Shown: positions 43,792-53,285 of the stretch, one piece after another
Numbering within the stretch: position 1 is the stretch's first letter
Layout of the letters: the number at the start of each line of letters is the position of its first letter
Origin: an uncultured Prolixibacteraceae bacterium
GTDB taxonomy: Bacteria > Bacteroidota > Bacteroidia > Bacteroidales > Prolixibacteraceae
DNA: 64,000 bases
Reading direction: 5' to 3'
Assembly: GCA_937915865.1 (NCBI GenBank)
Contig: CALGIG010000011.1
Coordinates: forward strand, 1-64,000
The notes under the pieces: model-generated
Database searches by the model: none
What the model was told of the DNA's origin: nothing
The model's input: only the letters and a program-made list of their open reading frames with translations
Translations under genes and position numbers: made by a program

Positions 43792-45900
43792 ATGGAACCT
43801 AAAGATCTAAAAAACTCGGAAGTAGAGTTAAGTGGTGCACAAGCTGAGCCAGAAACTGTTAATGATCAAGTTGTTGCTGAAGAGCCTGTAGCTCAGCCTG
43901 AAGCAACTGTTGTAGAAGAAGTTGAGAGTCCTGTTGCTGAGGCTGTTACCGAAACTGTTGAAATAGTAGTGCCTGAAGTAACTGCATCGGACACAGAACC
44001 GGTTGTTGAAGAAATTAAACCTGAAGTTACTGAAGAGCCTGTAGCTGAGGAAGTAGTTAATGTAGTAGCCGAAGAAGAAATTCCTACGATTGAAGAACTG
44101 ATTGAAGTTTCGGAAGAAGAGCTGCTTTCGGAAGAAGAGGAGGTTGATAATGAGAGTAGTAAAAAAGCTAAGATAGATGATTATTCAAGTTTATCTGAAC
44201 TGGAACTCATAAATAAACTACGTGAATTACTTGAGGGTGAAGATTTTGAGGCTATTAGTGGTGATGTTGATGCGATAAAGCTTAGTTTTTTCCGTCTTTA
44301 CCGTATAAATATTGAAGCCCAAAAATCTGCATTTGTTGAAGCTGGTGGTAAGCTTGAAGAATTTAAAGTAGAATCTGATCCGTATGAATTAGATTTGAGG
44401 AACCTCCTGAAAAAATATCAGGATAAACGTAACGAGCATAACAAACGGACTGAAGAAATTAAGGAAGATAATTTAAAGAAAAAATACGAAATTATTGAAG
44501 AGATCAAAGCTCTTATCAATAATAAGGAATCGATCAACAAAACATTCCAGGATTTTCGTGATTTACAGAATAAATGGAGAGAAATCGGGTCTGTTCCGCA
44601 AGCTAAACTAAAAGATTTATGGGACACATACCATCATCACGTTGAAAACTTCTATGATTTCATTAAAATCAACAAAGAATTACGTGACCTTGACCTGAAA
44701 AAAAATCTGGAGGCCAAAATTGATATATGTGAAAAAGCTGAAGAATTACTTGTTGAGCCCTCTATCATTAAGGCTTTCAATGTTCTACAAAAGTATCATG
44801 AGCAATGGCGTGAAGTTGGACCAGTTCCACGCGATAAAAAAGATGAATTGTGGGAACGCTTTAAAGCTGCAACCTCAATAATTAATAAAAAACATCAGGA
44901 TTATTTCGAGGGCCGTAAGAACGAACAGAAGAAAAATCTTGACGCTAAAGTAGCTTTGTGCGAAAAAGTTGAGGAAATTGCCAATATTGAAATTGATTCT
45001 CATCGCGATTGGGATGAAAGATCGAAAGAACTTATTGAATTACAGAAAGTTTGGCGGACTATTGGTTTCGCTCCCAAAAAAGATAATAACAAAATCTACG
45101 AACGCTTTCGTTTAGCCTCAGATAAGTTTTTCGACAGAAAACGTGAGTTTTATAATCAGAATAAGGAAGAGCAAAATAATAACCTTCAGTTGAAAACAGA
45201 TTTATGTATTCAGGCTGAAGCTTTGAAAGACAGTACTGATTGGAAGAAAACTGCAGATGAATTTATTGCTATTCAAAAAGCTTGGAAAGAAATAGGGCCA
45301 GTTCCTCGTAAATATTCCGATTCAATATGGAAACGATTCCGTGCCGCTTGTGATTATTTCTTTGAAAATAAGGCTAAACATTTCTCTTCGATAGATAATG
45401 AACAACTCGAAAATTTGAGGTTGAAGAAAGAACTTCTTATCGAGGTTAAACAATTTGCATTAACAGGTGATGATAGTGCTGATTTGGATAAGTTAAAAGA
45501 TTTCCAAAGAAGGTTTACTGAAATAGGACATGTTCCGTTTAAAGAAAAAGATGCTATTCAGAATGAGTTTCGTGAAGTAATCAACAAGCATTTTGATACA
45601 TTGCGTGTTGATGAAAGACGTCGGAACCTGATGAAATTCAAGAATAAAGTAGCAAATAATACTTCAACAGGGAAAGGCTTGAGCAAAAATCGCTTCGAAC
45701 GCGAAAAATATATGACCAAGTTAAAACAGTTGGAGACCGATTTAGCCTTACTCGATAACAATATTGGTTTCTTCGCCAATACTAAGAATGCTTCGGCTCT
45801 GATTGACGATGTTAATCAGAAGATAGCAAGTACAAAAGAAAAAATTGAGTTCCTGAAAGAAAAAATCAGGATTATGGATGCGATGGAAGATGATGAATAG
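43792..45900 (+). CDS. DUF349 repeat protein with acidic N-terminus
   Basis: A 702-residue cytosolic protein. Residues 1-125 are very acidic and Val/Glu/Pro-rich (EEPVAQPEATVVEEVESPVA), probably disordered. Five DUF349 repeats follow, each with a [WF]x-IGxVP-type core: KWREIGSVPQAKLKDLWD, QWREVGPVPRDKKDELWE, VWRTIGFAPKKDNNKIYE, AWKEIGPVPRKYSDSIWK and RFTEIGHVPFKEKDAIQN. The protein ends in a coiled coil (LDNNIGFFANTKNASAL, then INQK-type helix). The family has no assigned biochemical role. It is followed by a terminator, so it is monocistronic. Confidence 0.92.
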   Translation: MEPKDLKNSEVELSGAQAEPETVNDQVVAEEPVAQPEATVVEEVESPVAEAVTETVEIVVPEVTASDTEPVVEEIKPEVTEEPVAEEVVNVVAEEEIPTIEELIEVSEEELLSEEEEVDNESSKKAKIDDYSSLSELELINKLRELLEGEDFEAISGDVDAIKLSFFRLYRINIEAQKSAFVEAGGKLEEFKVESDPYELDLRNLLKKYQDKRNEHNKRTEEIKEDNLKKKYEIIEEIKALINNKESINKTFQDFRDLQNKWREIGSVPQAKLKDLWDTYHHHVENFYDFIKINKELRDLDLKKNLEAKIDICEKAEELLVEPSIIKAFNVLQKYHEQWREVGPVPRDKKDELWERFKAATSIINKKHQDYFEGRKNEQKKNLDAKVALCEKVEEIANIEIDSHRDWDERSKELIELQKVWRTIGFAPKKDNNKIYERFRLASDKFFDRKREFYNQNKEEQNNNLQLKTDLCIQAEALKDSTDWKKTADEFIAIQKAWKEIGPVPRKYSDSIWKRFRAACDYFFENKAKHFSSIDNEQLENLRLKKELLIEVKQFALTGDDSADLDKLKDFQRRFTEIGHVPFKEKDAIQNEFREVINKHFDTLRVDERRRNLMKFKNKVANNTSTGKGLSKNRFEREKYMTKLKQLETDLALLDNNIGFFANTKNASALIDDVNQKIASTKEKIEFLKEKIRIMDAMEDDE

Positions 45901-45912
45901 TCTTTATACTAA

Positions 45913-45937
45913 AGCCCGCTGTTAAGGCGGGTTTTTT
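45913..45937 (+). terminator. Terminator after DUF349 gene
   Basis: CCCGC and GCGGG pair around a short loop and are followed by TTTTTT, 12 bases past the stop. Confidence 0.85.
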
Positions 45938-45970
45938 GTTGTTAATCCTTCATTAAATTTTTCAACATTT

Positions 45971-46000
45971 TTTCGAGCTAAGTTTAATTAATTAACTTTG
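45971..46000 (+). promoter_or_regulatory. Promoter of pyrG
   Basis: TTTC at 45971-45974 (a near -33 match), an 18-base spacer and a perfect -7 TAACTTTG (45993-46000). Transcription should start about 46007 and give a short leader. Confidence 0.55.
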
Positions 46001-46031
46001 CTCGCTTTAAAAACAATTAAAATTTAAAGTT

Positions 46032-47636
46032 TTGTCAGCAACTAGGTACATCTTTGTTACAGGAGGGGTTACGTCCTCACTTGGAAAAGGAATTTTGGCC
46101 GCTTCTTTGGCAAAGTTATTACAGTCAAGAGGTTATTCTGTTACAATACAAAAGTTGGATCCTTACATTAATGTCGATCCGGGAACTTTAAATCCATACG
46201 AACATGGAGAATGCTTTGTGACTGATGATGGTGCCGAAACCGATTTGGATTTGGGCCACTACGAACGTTTTTTGAACGTTCCTACTTCGCAGGCCAATAA
46301 TGTGACAACCGGAAGAATTTACCAATCAGTAATTAACAAGGAACGTAGAGGCGATTATCTTGGAAAAACTGTACAGATTATTCCTCATATTACCGATGAA
46401 ATTAAACGTAGAATTAAGGTATTGGGTTCAAAAGGTAAATATGATATTGTTGTTACCGAGATTGGAGGTACAGTTGGCGACATTGAGTCGTTGCCTTATA
46501 TCGAGTCGGTTCGGCAATTAAAGTGGGAATTGGGTTCTAATGCATTAGTCATTCATCTCACATTGGTTCCTTACCTGGCTGCTTCAGGCGAATTAAAAAC
46601 AAAACCTACCCAACATTCAGTAAAAGCCTTGCTCGAAAATGGAGTTCAACCAGATGTACTTGTTTTGCGAACAGAGCATGAGTTAAGTACTGAGTTGCGC
46701 AGAAAAGTTGCTCTTTTCTGTAATGTTGAGCGCGATGCGGTTGTGCAATCTATTGATGTTTCAACAATTTACGATGTCCCTAATAAGATGCGTGAAGAGC
46801 GTTTAGATGAAATTGTTCTTCGCAAAATGGGTCTTTCATCAAAAGAAGAACCCCAACTTGACGATTGGAACGAATTTCTAAGGAAGTTAAAAAATCCGAA
46901 TCATGAAATTGAAATTGGTCTGGTTGGAAAATATGTAGAACTTCAGGATGCCTATAAGTCAATTAGTGAGGCAGTTATACATGCTGGGGCAGTTAATTCA
47001 TGTAAAGTTAAAGTGAGGTTTGTCCATTCTGAAAAAATAACTGAAGAAAATGTTGCTAAAAAACTGGAGGGGCTGAAAGGAATTATTGTAGCCCCTGGGT
47101 TTGGTCACCGTGGAATTGAAGGAAAGATTATTGCTACTCGTTATGTCCGTGAAAATAATATTCCTTTCTTTGGTATTTGTTTGGGAATGCAAATTGCAGT
47201 GATTGAGTTTGCCCGTAATATTTTAGGTTTTGCAAATGCCGATTCGACCGAGATGAACGACAAAACCGAATATCCGGTTATTGACCTTATGGAAGAACAA
47301 AAGGGCATAACAGAAAAAGGTGGAACAATGAGGCTGGGAGCCTATAAATGTATTATTTCAGATAATGAAACTAACATTTATAAAGCTTACGAAAAACATG
47401 AAATTAAAGAGCGACATCGTCATCGTTACGAGTTTAACGACAAGTATTTGGCTGATTTTCAAAACGCAGGAATGAAAGCTGTAGGATTAAACCCGGATAC
47501 TAACCTTGTTGAAGTTATTGAAATACCTGCGCATAAATGGTTTGTTGGTGTGCAGTTTCATCCTGAATATAGCAGTACAGTTTTAAAACCTCATCCGTTG
47601 TTTGTTGCTTTTATAAAAGCAGCGCTCGGTAATTAA
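46032..47636 (+). CDS. pyrG: CTP synthase
   Basis: A 534-residue enzyme of normal length. It starts at TTG (MSATRYIFVTGGVTSSLGKG). The frame is closed by a TAA at 46008 with no ATG between, so TTG is the only reasonable start. The synthase domain shows QKLDPYINVDPGTLNPYEHG, GETDLDLGHYERF-type GAETDLDLGHYERF, and EIGGTVGDIESLPYIE. The glutaminase domain has the nucleophile Cys in FFGICLGMQIAVIEFARN and the His/Glu pair in VGVQFHPEYSS. It makes CTP from UTP with ATP and glutamine. The yidC gene begins 14 bases after its stop, so they are likely co-transcribed. Confidence 0.98.
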   Translation: MSATRYIFVTGGVTSSLGKGILAASLAKLLQSRGYSVTIQKLDPYINVDPGTLNPYEHGECFVTDDGAETDLDLGHYERFLNVPTSQANNVTTGRIYQSVINKERRGDYLGKTVQIIPHITDEIKRRIKVLGSKGKYDIVVTEIGGTVGDIESLPYIESVRQLKWELGSNALVIHLTLVPYLAASGELKTKPTQHSVKALLENGVQPDVLVLRTEHELSTELRRKVALFCNVERDAVVQSIDVSTIYDVPNKMREERLDEIVLRKMGLSSKEEPQLDDWNEFLRKLKNPNHEIEIGLVGKYVELQDAYKSISEAVIHAGAVNSCKVKVRFVHSEKITEENVAKKLEGLKGIIVAPGFGHRGIEGKIIATRYVRENNIPFFGICLGMQIAVIEFARNILGFANADSTEMNDKTEYPVIDLMEEQKGITEKGGTMRLGAYKCIISDNETNIYKAYEKHEIKERHRHRYEFNDKYLADFQNAGMKAVGLNPDTNLVEVIEIPAHKWFVGVQFHPEYSSTVLKPHPLFVAFIKAALGN

Positions 47637-47650
47637 ATTAACATTTTTAT

Positions 47651-49576
47651 ATGGATAGAAATTCGATAATTGGTGTAATTCTTATTTTTTTAATTCTAAT
47701 TGGCTTTAGCTATTTCAACAAGCCTTCCGAACAGCAAATTGCCGCAGCTAAACATCAGCGCGATTCTATAGAGCAGGTTCGTATTGAACAGGAAAAGGAA
47801 ATCGCTCAGGAAAAGAAGCTGGATGAAACACAGGCAACAATGTCGACAGCATCGCATGGCGATAGTGTTTTAACTGCAGTTGATCAGGCCAGAAAAGAAA
47901 AATTTGGAGCTTTTGCCTCAGTTTCAGTTGGAAAAGAAAAATTTTATACCATTGAGAATAACTTGATAAAGGTAACTTTCTCGAATAAGGGAGGTCGGAT
48001 TTATTCAGTTGAATTGAAAAATTATAAAACCTACCAGGGAAAACCACTTATCTTATTTGAAGGAAATACCAGTAAGTTTGGGTTAAATTTCTTTTCACAA
48101 AACAAAAGTATTGAAACCGAGTCGTTTTACTTTATTCCTTCTGATTCTGCTGCAAACCAAGTGATTAGTGGTCCTGTTGTTAAAAAAGGACATGAAGGTA
48201 TAGAGGATTATAATATAAAAAATAAAGGCGAATCAAAAGTCTTTACGATGCGACTTCCTATTAGTGATGGTAAATATCTTGAATATAAATATTCATTGGC
48301 TTATAACTCATATTTAATTGGTTTTGAGCTGAATACGAAAGGTATGCAAGATTTAATTACTCTTACTTCAAATTCACCAAGTTTTAACTGGGCAATTGCT
48401 ATGCCACGTCAGGAAAGACAGTCAAAATATGGCGAAGACAATTATTCTACAATATATTACAAATTTCAGGACGATGATGTTGAAAAACTTTCAACAAGCA
48501 AATCCGGTTCTGAAAGTTTACGAACTAAAACTCAATGGATCAGCTTTAAACAATTATTTTTTGCTTCGACTTTGATTGCAGAAACGCCGCTTCCTTCGGC
48601 TGATATTAATACTGAGCTGACAAAGGAAGACCCGCTGTATGTAGGTAATTTTAAAGCCGACATTTCGTTGCCTTACGAAGGAAAGGATTCGGAAAGCGTA
48701 AAAATGAAATTCTATTTTGGACCAAGCCATTATTCTACTCTTAAGCAATATGGGCTTTCTCTTGAAAAGCAGATAAATCTTGGCTATGCCATTGTTCGAC
48801 CTGTAAATAAATGGATTATTATCCCAACGTTCAATTTCTTACGTCAGTATATCAACAATTTTGGTATAATTATCTTGTTACTTACTATTTTTATTAAGTT
48901 GCTTATTTTTCCATTTACCTATAAATCATACCATTCTCAGGCAAAAATGAAGGCTTTAAAGCCCGAAATTGACGAGATCAACGCTAAGTATGGGAACGAT
49001 AAGGCAATGGAAAAGCAACAGGCAACGATGAATCTCTATAAAAAAGCCGGGGTTAATCCGTTGGGCGGATGCTTACCAATGTTGTTCCAGTTCCCGGTTT
49101 TGGTCGCTATGTTCTTTTTCTTTCCCACTTCTATTGAATTAAGGCAACAAAGTTTCCTTTGGGCAAACGATTTATCAACTTATGATTCAATTTTTACATT
49201 ACCATTTAACATTCCGTTGTATGGAAATCATGTAAGTTTATTTTGTTTGTTAATGACAATCACTACCATTATTTCAACCTACATGAATTCGCAAACTCAG
49301 AGTACTGAGGCTATGCCAGGTATGAAAACAATGATGTATCTGATGCCTGTCATGTTCTTATTCATCCTGAACGGATATGCATCTGGTCTAAGTTATTATT
49401 ACTTTTTGGCGAATGTTATTACGATAGGACAGATGTATGCTTTCCGATTTATGATTGATGAGGAAAAAATCAGAGCACAAATCCAGATCAATAAAAAGAA
49501 ACCGGTAGTCAAATCAAAATTTCAGCAAAAGCTGGAAGATATGTCCAAACAGCAGGGAATAAAACCTAGAAAATAA
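47651..49576 (+). CDS. yidC: Membrane protein insertase
   Basis: A 641-residue Gram-negative-type YidC. An N-terminal membrane helix (IIGVILIFLILIGFSYF) and Gln/Glu-rich linker lead into the periplasmic beta-domain (about 95-350; YTIENNLIKVTFSNKGGRIY, WISFKQLFFASTLI). The conserved insertase core follows (NFGIIILLLTIFIKLLIFPF, KMKALKPEIDEINAKYGNDK, KAGVNPLGGCLPMLFQFPV, MKTMMYLMPVMFLFILNGYA, SYYYFLANVITIGQMYAFRF). The tail is basic (INKKKPVVKSKFQQ). It inserts and folds inner-membrane proteins alone or with SecYEG. The rpmH-rnpA neighbours known elsewhere are absent. Confidence 0.98.
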   Translation: MDRNSIIGVILIFLILIGFSYFNKPSEQQIAAAKHQRDSIEQVRIEQEKEIAQEKKLDETQATMSTASHGDSVLTAVDQARKEKFGAFASVSVGKEKFYTIENNLIKVTFSNKGGRIYSVELKNYKTYQGKPLILFEGNTSKFGLNFFSQNKSIETESFYFIPSDSAANQVISGPVVKKGHEGIEDYNIKNKGESKVFTMRLPISDGKYLEYKYSLAYNSYLIGFELNTKGMQDLITLTSNSPSFNWAIAMPRQERQSKYGEDNYSTIYYKFQDDDVEKLSTSKSGSESLRTKTQWISFKQLFFASTLIAETPLPSADINTELTKEDPLYVGNFKADISLPYEGKDSESVKMKFYFGPSHYSTLKQYGLSLEKQINLGYAIVRPVNKWIIIPTFNFLRQYINNFGIIILLLTIFIKLLIFPFTYKSYHSQAKMKALKPEIDEINAKYGNDKAMEKQQATMNLYKKAGVNPLGGCLPMLFQFPVLVAMFFFFPTSIELRQQSFLWANDLSTYDSIFTLPFNIPLYGNHVSLFCLLMTITTIISTYMNSQTQSTEAMPGMKTMMYLMPVMFLFILNGYASGLSYYYFLANVITIGQMYAFRFMIDEEKIRAQIQINKKKPVVKSKFQQKLEDMSKQQGIKPRK

Positions 49577-49699
49577 TTAGTGGAACAAGCCATGAGAGAA
49601 AATTCTCTGCGTACAAGAGGATAAATTGTACTAATGGCGATTCTACCGGTACATTTGGACGCGTGTATGGAAAATAAAATCAAATTATAAATACTTGAA

Positions 49700-49727
49700 A
49701 ATGCTGCTTCTTTGGCAGCATTTTTTA
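49700..49727 (+). terminator. Terminator of the pyrG-yidC unit
   Basis: AATGCTGC and GGCAGCATT pair around TTCTTT and are followed by a T-run. It lies 124 bases after yidC. The stretch 49577-49699 shows nothing coding. Confidence 0.85.
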
Positions 49728-49963
49728 TGCCTTACAACTATATTTTATTTCGTTCGATGTATAACCCAAGTTCGATAGATAAGTTTCTGTTTTAATGAAT
49801 GTTTCTCATAGATAGCTAGATTATTCACAAATCCACTAAAAAACTTCTTGCCCATTTCGTTGGTACTTTTCAGCATTCATGAATGTCTCTTTATGGTTGT
49901 TGTCAGACTTGAATAAAAGAAATAATGGAAAAAATATTACTATAAGATCAGTGATCATTCGAA

Positions 49964-50009
49964 AAAAAAGGCCGTCTATTCTGCGATAAAACAGTATAGA
50001 CGGCCTTTT
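49964..50009. terminator. Bidirectional terminator between yidC and mltD
   Basis: A long hairpin, AAAAGGCCGTCTAT against ATAGACGGCCTTTT, with A and T runs on its outer sides, able to stop both converging units. It is 18 bases past the stop of the minus-strand transglycosylase. Bases 49728-49963 hold nothing that I recognise. Confidence 0.9.
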
Positions 50010-50026
50010 CTACTTATTTTTAGTCT

Positions 50027-51763
50027 TTAAGCTTTAGGTAATATTTTTAATATCTGTCCAACTTTAAGACTAGTGGCTTTGGTTATATTGTTAAGTTTCA
50101 TTATATCGTTGTTGGTAACACCAGGAAATTTCTTAGCAATAGTCCAGAAATTATCACCTTTACAAACCTTATAATAAACATACTCAGCTTTTTCGTTTTG
50201 AGCGTTATTTTTGCTAATAACATCTTGTTTATTTTCTGGTTGAGCTATTGGTTTAACGTAAGGTTGCTGGCTGTCTGATGCTGTCGCAGTATTTGTACTT
50301 GTGTTAGTTTGCGTAGTGTTTTTAGTTGCTAGTTTTTTATTATTGTTTGTAACAGGTTTTTCTTTTAACGATTTCTGTCGTTCAGCAAAACTTCTTTTAT
50401 CAAGTTTTGAGAAATATTCACCTTGTCCCTCTTGCACGTAAACAACTAATTTTTGTCCCGCTTTGAGAAAGTTTTTATGAATTCCATTCCAATATTTTAT
50501 ATCAGAGCTTCGTACTCTAAACCAAGAGGCAATCAGTCCTAAATTATCTCCTTTTTTTACTGTATAATAAACTTTATCACGTCCTTTGACATTAGGGATG
50601 TACCTGGCAAAATTATCCTGAGGATTGACAATTTGATTATTTGGGAAAAATTCAGCACGTCGATGATCATGTATTGTCGATTCATTCTCAAGGTATGCAG
50701 AAATTTCGTCTTGAGGAATTACCAAACTATACGGTCGATCTTTGCTTGCTGGAATAATATCCCGGCGATACTGTGGGTTTAAACTTCTTAACTGTTCAAC
50801 GGGTATTCCTAATACTTCGGAAACCTGATTAAAATGTAGATAGTCGTTTACCATCAAGGTATCAGTAATTATAGGAAAATCAGGTGATTTGGGCAGAATA
50901 TTATGGTTTTGGTAAAAATTCATCACATAATTTGCCGCAATGAAAGCAGGAACATATCCTCTGGTTTCTTTGGGCAAACGATAGTAAATTTTCCAATAAT
51001 CTTTAGCATCTCCGCATCTTTTTATAGCTTTATTCACGTTCCCTGGACCGCAATTATAAGCAGCAATAACCAGATGCCAATCTTTATATATGTTGTAGAG
51101 GTCGCGTAAATAACGTACAGCTGCATCGGTTGCTTTAATCGGGTCACGCCGTTCGTCAACGAATGTACTAATTTCAAGTTTGTACATTTTACCGGTAGAA
51201 TACATGAATTGCCAAAGACCCACTGCACTGGCTGTCGAGTTAGCTATAGGATTCAAAGCTGATTCAATGATTGGCAAATATTTTAGCTCCATTGGCAAAT
51301 CATATTTGGCTAAGGCTTCTTCGAACAGAGGGAAGTAGTAATTCGCAAGCCCAAGCATAATAGCAACCAGTTTGGGTTTACGTACAGTATACATGGTAAT
51401 GAAACCTTTTACTGTGTTGTTATACGACATACTTACAGCCGACTGTAACGATTGTAATCGTTGTATGTAAGTCGAATCAGGAAGTGTTTGTTTAAGGGTG
51501 TCGGCTTCAGCTAGTTCGGTGCTGTCAAGTAAAAAGGCATTTTGAACATACCAGCTATTTACCAAACTGTCAAGTTTATCCGAAAAGATTTTATTCAGTG
51601 TTTCATCTGGAATTGAGTAGTACTTTTCGTAGCCATCAAGCGTATCAATAGCGCTTACATTAATGGTACAGGCCTTTCTGATATTTTCTTTTCGTGATGC
51701 GAACACATTAGAGCTGAGTCCGGCAATTGTTAGTAAGACCAATGTCAGTTTAAATAATCTCAT
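50027..51763 (-). CDS. MltD-like lytic transglycosylase with two LysM domains
   Basis: A 578-residue periplasmic enzyme. A signal peptide (MRLFKLTLVLLTIAGLSSNVFA) is followed by an SLT domain at about 140-270. The catalytic Glu is in ELKYLPIIESALNP (E167), with ASAVGLWQFMYSTGKMY and VIAAYNCGPGNVNKAI. Two LysM modules follow, at about 398-443 (YYTVKKGDNLGLIASWFRV) and 531-577 (YYKVCKGDNFWTIAKKF), joined by a Thr/Asn-rich linker. It cleaves peptidoglycan glycan strands to the 1,6-anhydro product. It is the last gene of parA-parB-DUF5683-mltD (9-base gap), a neighbourhood often seen in Bacteroidota. Confidence 0.96.
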   Translation of the reverse strand: MRLFKLTLVLLTIAGLSSNVFASRKENIRKACTINVSAIDTLDGYEKYYSIPDETLNKIFSDKLDSLVNSWYVQNAFLLDSTELAEADTLKQTLPDSTYIQRLQSLQSAVSMSYNNTVKGFITMYTVRKPKLVAIMLGLANYYFPLFEEALAKYDLPMELKYLPIIESALNPIANSTASAVGLWQFMYSTGKMYKLEISTFVDERRDPIKATDAAVRYLRDLYNIYKDWHLVIAAYNCGPGNVNKAIKRCGDAKDYWKIYYRLPKETRGYVPAFIAANYVMNFYQNHNILPKSPDFPIITDTLMVNDYLHFNQVSEVLGIPVEQLRSLNPQYRRDIIPASKDRPYSLVIPQDEISAYLENESTIHDHRRAEFFPNNQIVNPQDNFARYIPNVKGRDKVYYTVKKGDNLGLIASWFRVRSSDIKYWNGIHKNFLKAGQKLVVYVQEGQGEYFSKLDKRSFAERQKSLKEKPVTNNNKKLATKNTTQTNTSTNTATASDSQQPYVKPIAQPENKQDVISKNNAQNEKAEYVYYKVCKGDNFWTIAKKFPGVTNNDIMKLNNITKATSLKVGQILKILPKA

Positions 51764-51772
51764 AAGCTCTTA

Positions 51773-52393
51773 TTAAAAAGTGAAAATGCAATGTATGCCA
51801 AATAATTTCTGATCAGCGCACATCATTGGTGCAGGAACCCAATTAATGGCTAAATTATCGCTGATATCGAAATTAAAGAAGTGGGCATCAACACTTGCAT
51901 CTATAATATTAGCTGCATAAAATGCAACAGTACTAATTATGACTAAATCTCTGTTACGCCTTGCGGCGTCTTTTGCATCTTTGAGAGTGGCTGTGAATTG
52001 AGTAATCTTACCATCTTCAAAATAAACTGGGTTTACATCCAAATTCTTGAACGAATTCGTATTCGGGTCTTCGTCAATAATATCAGAGTAAGCGTGTTTA
52101 TATTTCACATACTGATCGTTGTTAAAGTTAATAAAGTATCCGAAAGTTACAAAGCCTCCATAAACTAATGGTACTTTCCAGTATTTTCTGTTGTAAATCT
52201 GGCCCAGGCCGGGCAATATAGCCGAATATATAGTAGCTTTTCGGGGCGAATGCCTGGCAGTTATTTTTTTTATTTCAAGCGAATCAGCTACATTTTTTTG
52301 GCTATAGGCAGAAAATCCTGTTGCAAAAAACAGGATCAAAAATAGCCCGATAAATAGCCGGTTAAATAGTATCGTTTCTTTCTTTTTATGCAT
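51773..52393 (-). CDS. DUF5683 membrane-associated protein
   Basis: A 206-residue protein with an N-terminal signal or anchor (FNRLFIGLFLILFFATGFSAYS). The DUF5683 core is ARHSPRKATIYSAILPGLGQ followed by IYNRKYWKVPLVYGGF, then AARRNRDLVIISTVAFYAAN and DASVDAHFFNFDIS. Its start overlaps the end of parB by 8 bases, which implies translational coupling. The function is unknown. Its constant position between parB and a peptidoglycan lytic enzyme suggests a link of chromosome segregation to envelope growth, but that is speculation. Confidence 0.88.
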   Translation of the reverse strand: MHKKKETILFNRLFIGLFLILFFATGFSAYSQKNVADSLEIKKITARHSPRKATIYSAILPGLGQIYNRKYWKVPLVYGGFVTFGYFINFNNDQYVKYKHAYSDIIDEDPNTNSFKNLDVNPVYFEDGKITQFTATLKDAKDAARRNRDLVIISTVAFYAANIIDASVDAHFFNFDISDNLAINWVPAPMMCADQKLFGIHCIFTF

Positions 52394-53273
52394 CTAACTT
52401 ATCAAGGATTCCTAAAATTCGCTCCAAATCCTGAGATGAATTAAACGGAATGACAATTTTACCTTTTCCGTTCTGATCCATCCTAAAATCAACTTTTGTT
52501 TGGAAATGTTGGTTTAGGTGATTGTTTAAATCCTGATATTCTGAAGGAAATTTAGGTGTTTTATTTTTATCAGAAGATTGAAATCCGGCAGCGCTTTCAT
52601 TATAATTTCTTACAATCTCTTCTACTCGGCGTACCGAAAAATCATTTTTTATGATTTCATCATAGATCATCAATTGCATTTCTGTATCCTGAATATTAAC
52701 TAATGCACGGGCATGACCCATTGATATGCTTTTTTCTACTATTCCTTTCTGAATTCGTGCAGGAAGTTTTAGCAAACGGAGATAATTGGTAACAGTCGAA
52801 CGTTTTTTACCTACACGGTCGCTCAGGCTTTCCTGCGTAAGTTTGCACTCTTCAATTAATCGCTGATAACTTAATGCAATCTCAATCGCATCAAGATCTT
52901 CTCTTTGAATATTCTCAACAAGGGCCATTTCAAGCATGGCGTCATCGTTGGCAGTACGAACAAATGCAGGAATAGTGGTAAGTCCGGCAATTTTCGATGC
53001 TCTGAATCGTCTTTCCCCAGCTATAATCTGATATTGATCATCATCAATTTTACGAAGTGTAATAGGTTGTATAATCCCAATTTCCTTAATTGAACCAGCC
53101 AATTCATTCAACGCTTCTTCGTCAAATTTGGTTCTGGGCTGATAAGGGTTTGCAACAATTTTTGAAATTTCAATTTCATTAATTGAAGAACCTGCCACAA
53201 CTGGTACCGGAATCTCATTGGCGCCATCAATTAAAGCGCCTAAACCTCTACCTAAAGCACTCTTTTTTGCCAT
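52386..53273 (-). CDS. parB: Chromosome partitioning protein ParB
   Basis: A 295-residue ParB/Spo0J. It has the N-terminal start motif KSALGRGLGALI, the CTP-binding ParB box (KIVANPYQPRTKFDEEAL and IIAGERRFRASKIAGL), and a helix-turn-helix in LTQESLSDRVGKKRSTVTNY. The C-terminal dimerisation helix is VIPFNSSQDLERILGIL. It binds parS sites, slides as a CTP clamp and recruits SMC. It starts 12 bases after parA. I did not find a convincing parS in the window. Confidence 0.97.
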   Translation of the reverse strand: MAKKSALGRGLGALIDGANEIPVPVVAGSSINEIEISKIVANPYQPRTKFDEEALNELAGSIKEIGIIQPITLRKIDDDQYQIIAGERRFRASKIAGLTTIPAFVRTANDDAMLEMALVENIQREDLDAIEIALSYQRLIEECKLTQESLSDRVGKKRSTVTNYLRLLKLPARIQKGIVEKSISMGHARALVNIQDTEMQLMIYDEIIKNDFSVRRVEEIVRNYNESAAGFQSSDKNKTPKFPSEYQDLNNHLNQHFQTKVDFRMDQNGKGKIVIPFNSSQDLERILGILDKLDA

Positions 53274-53285
53274 AATGAATAGGAT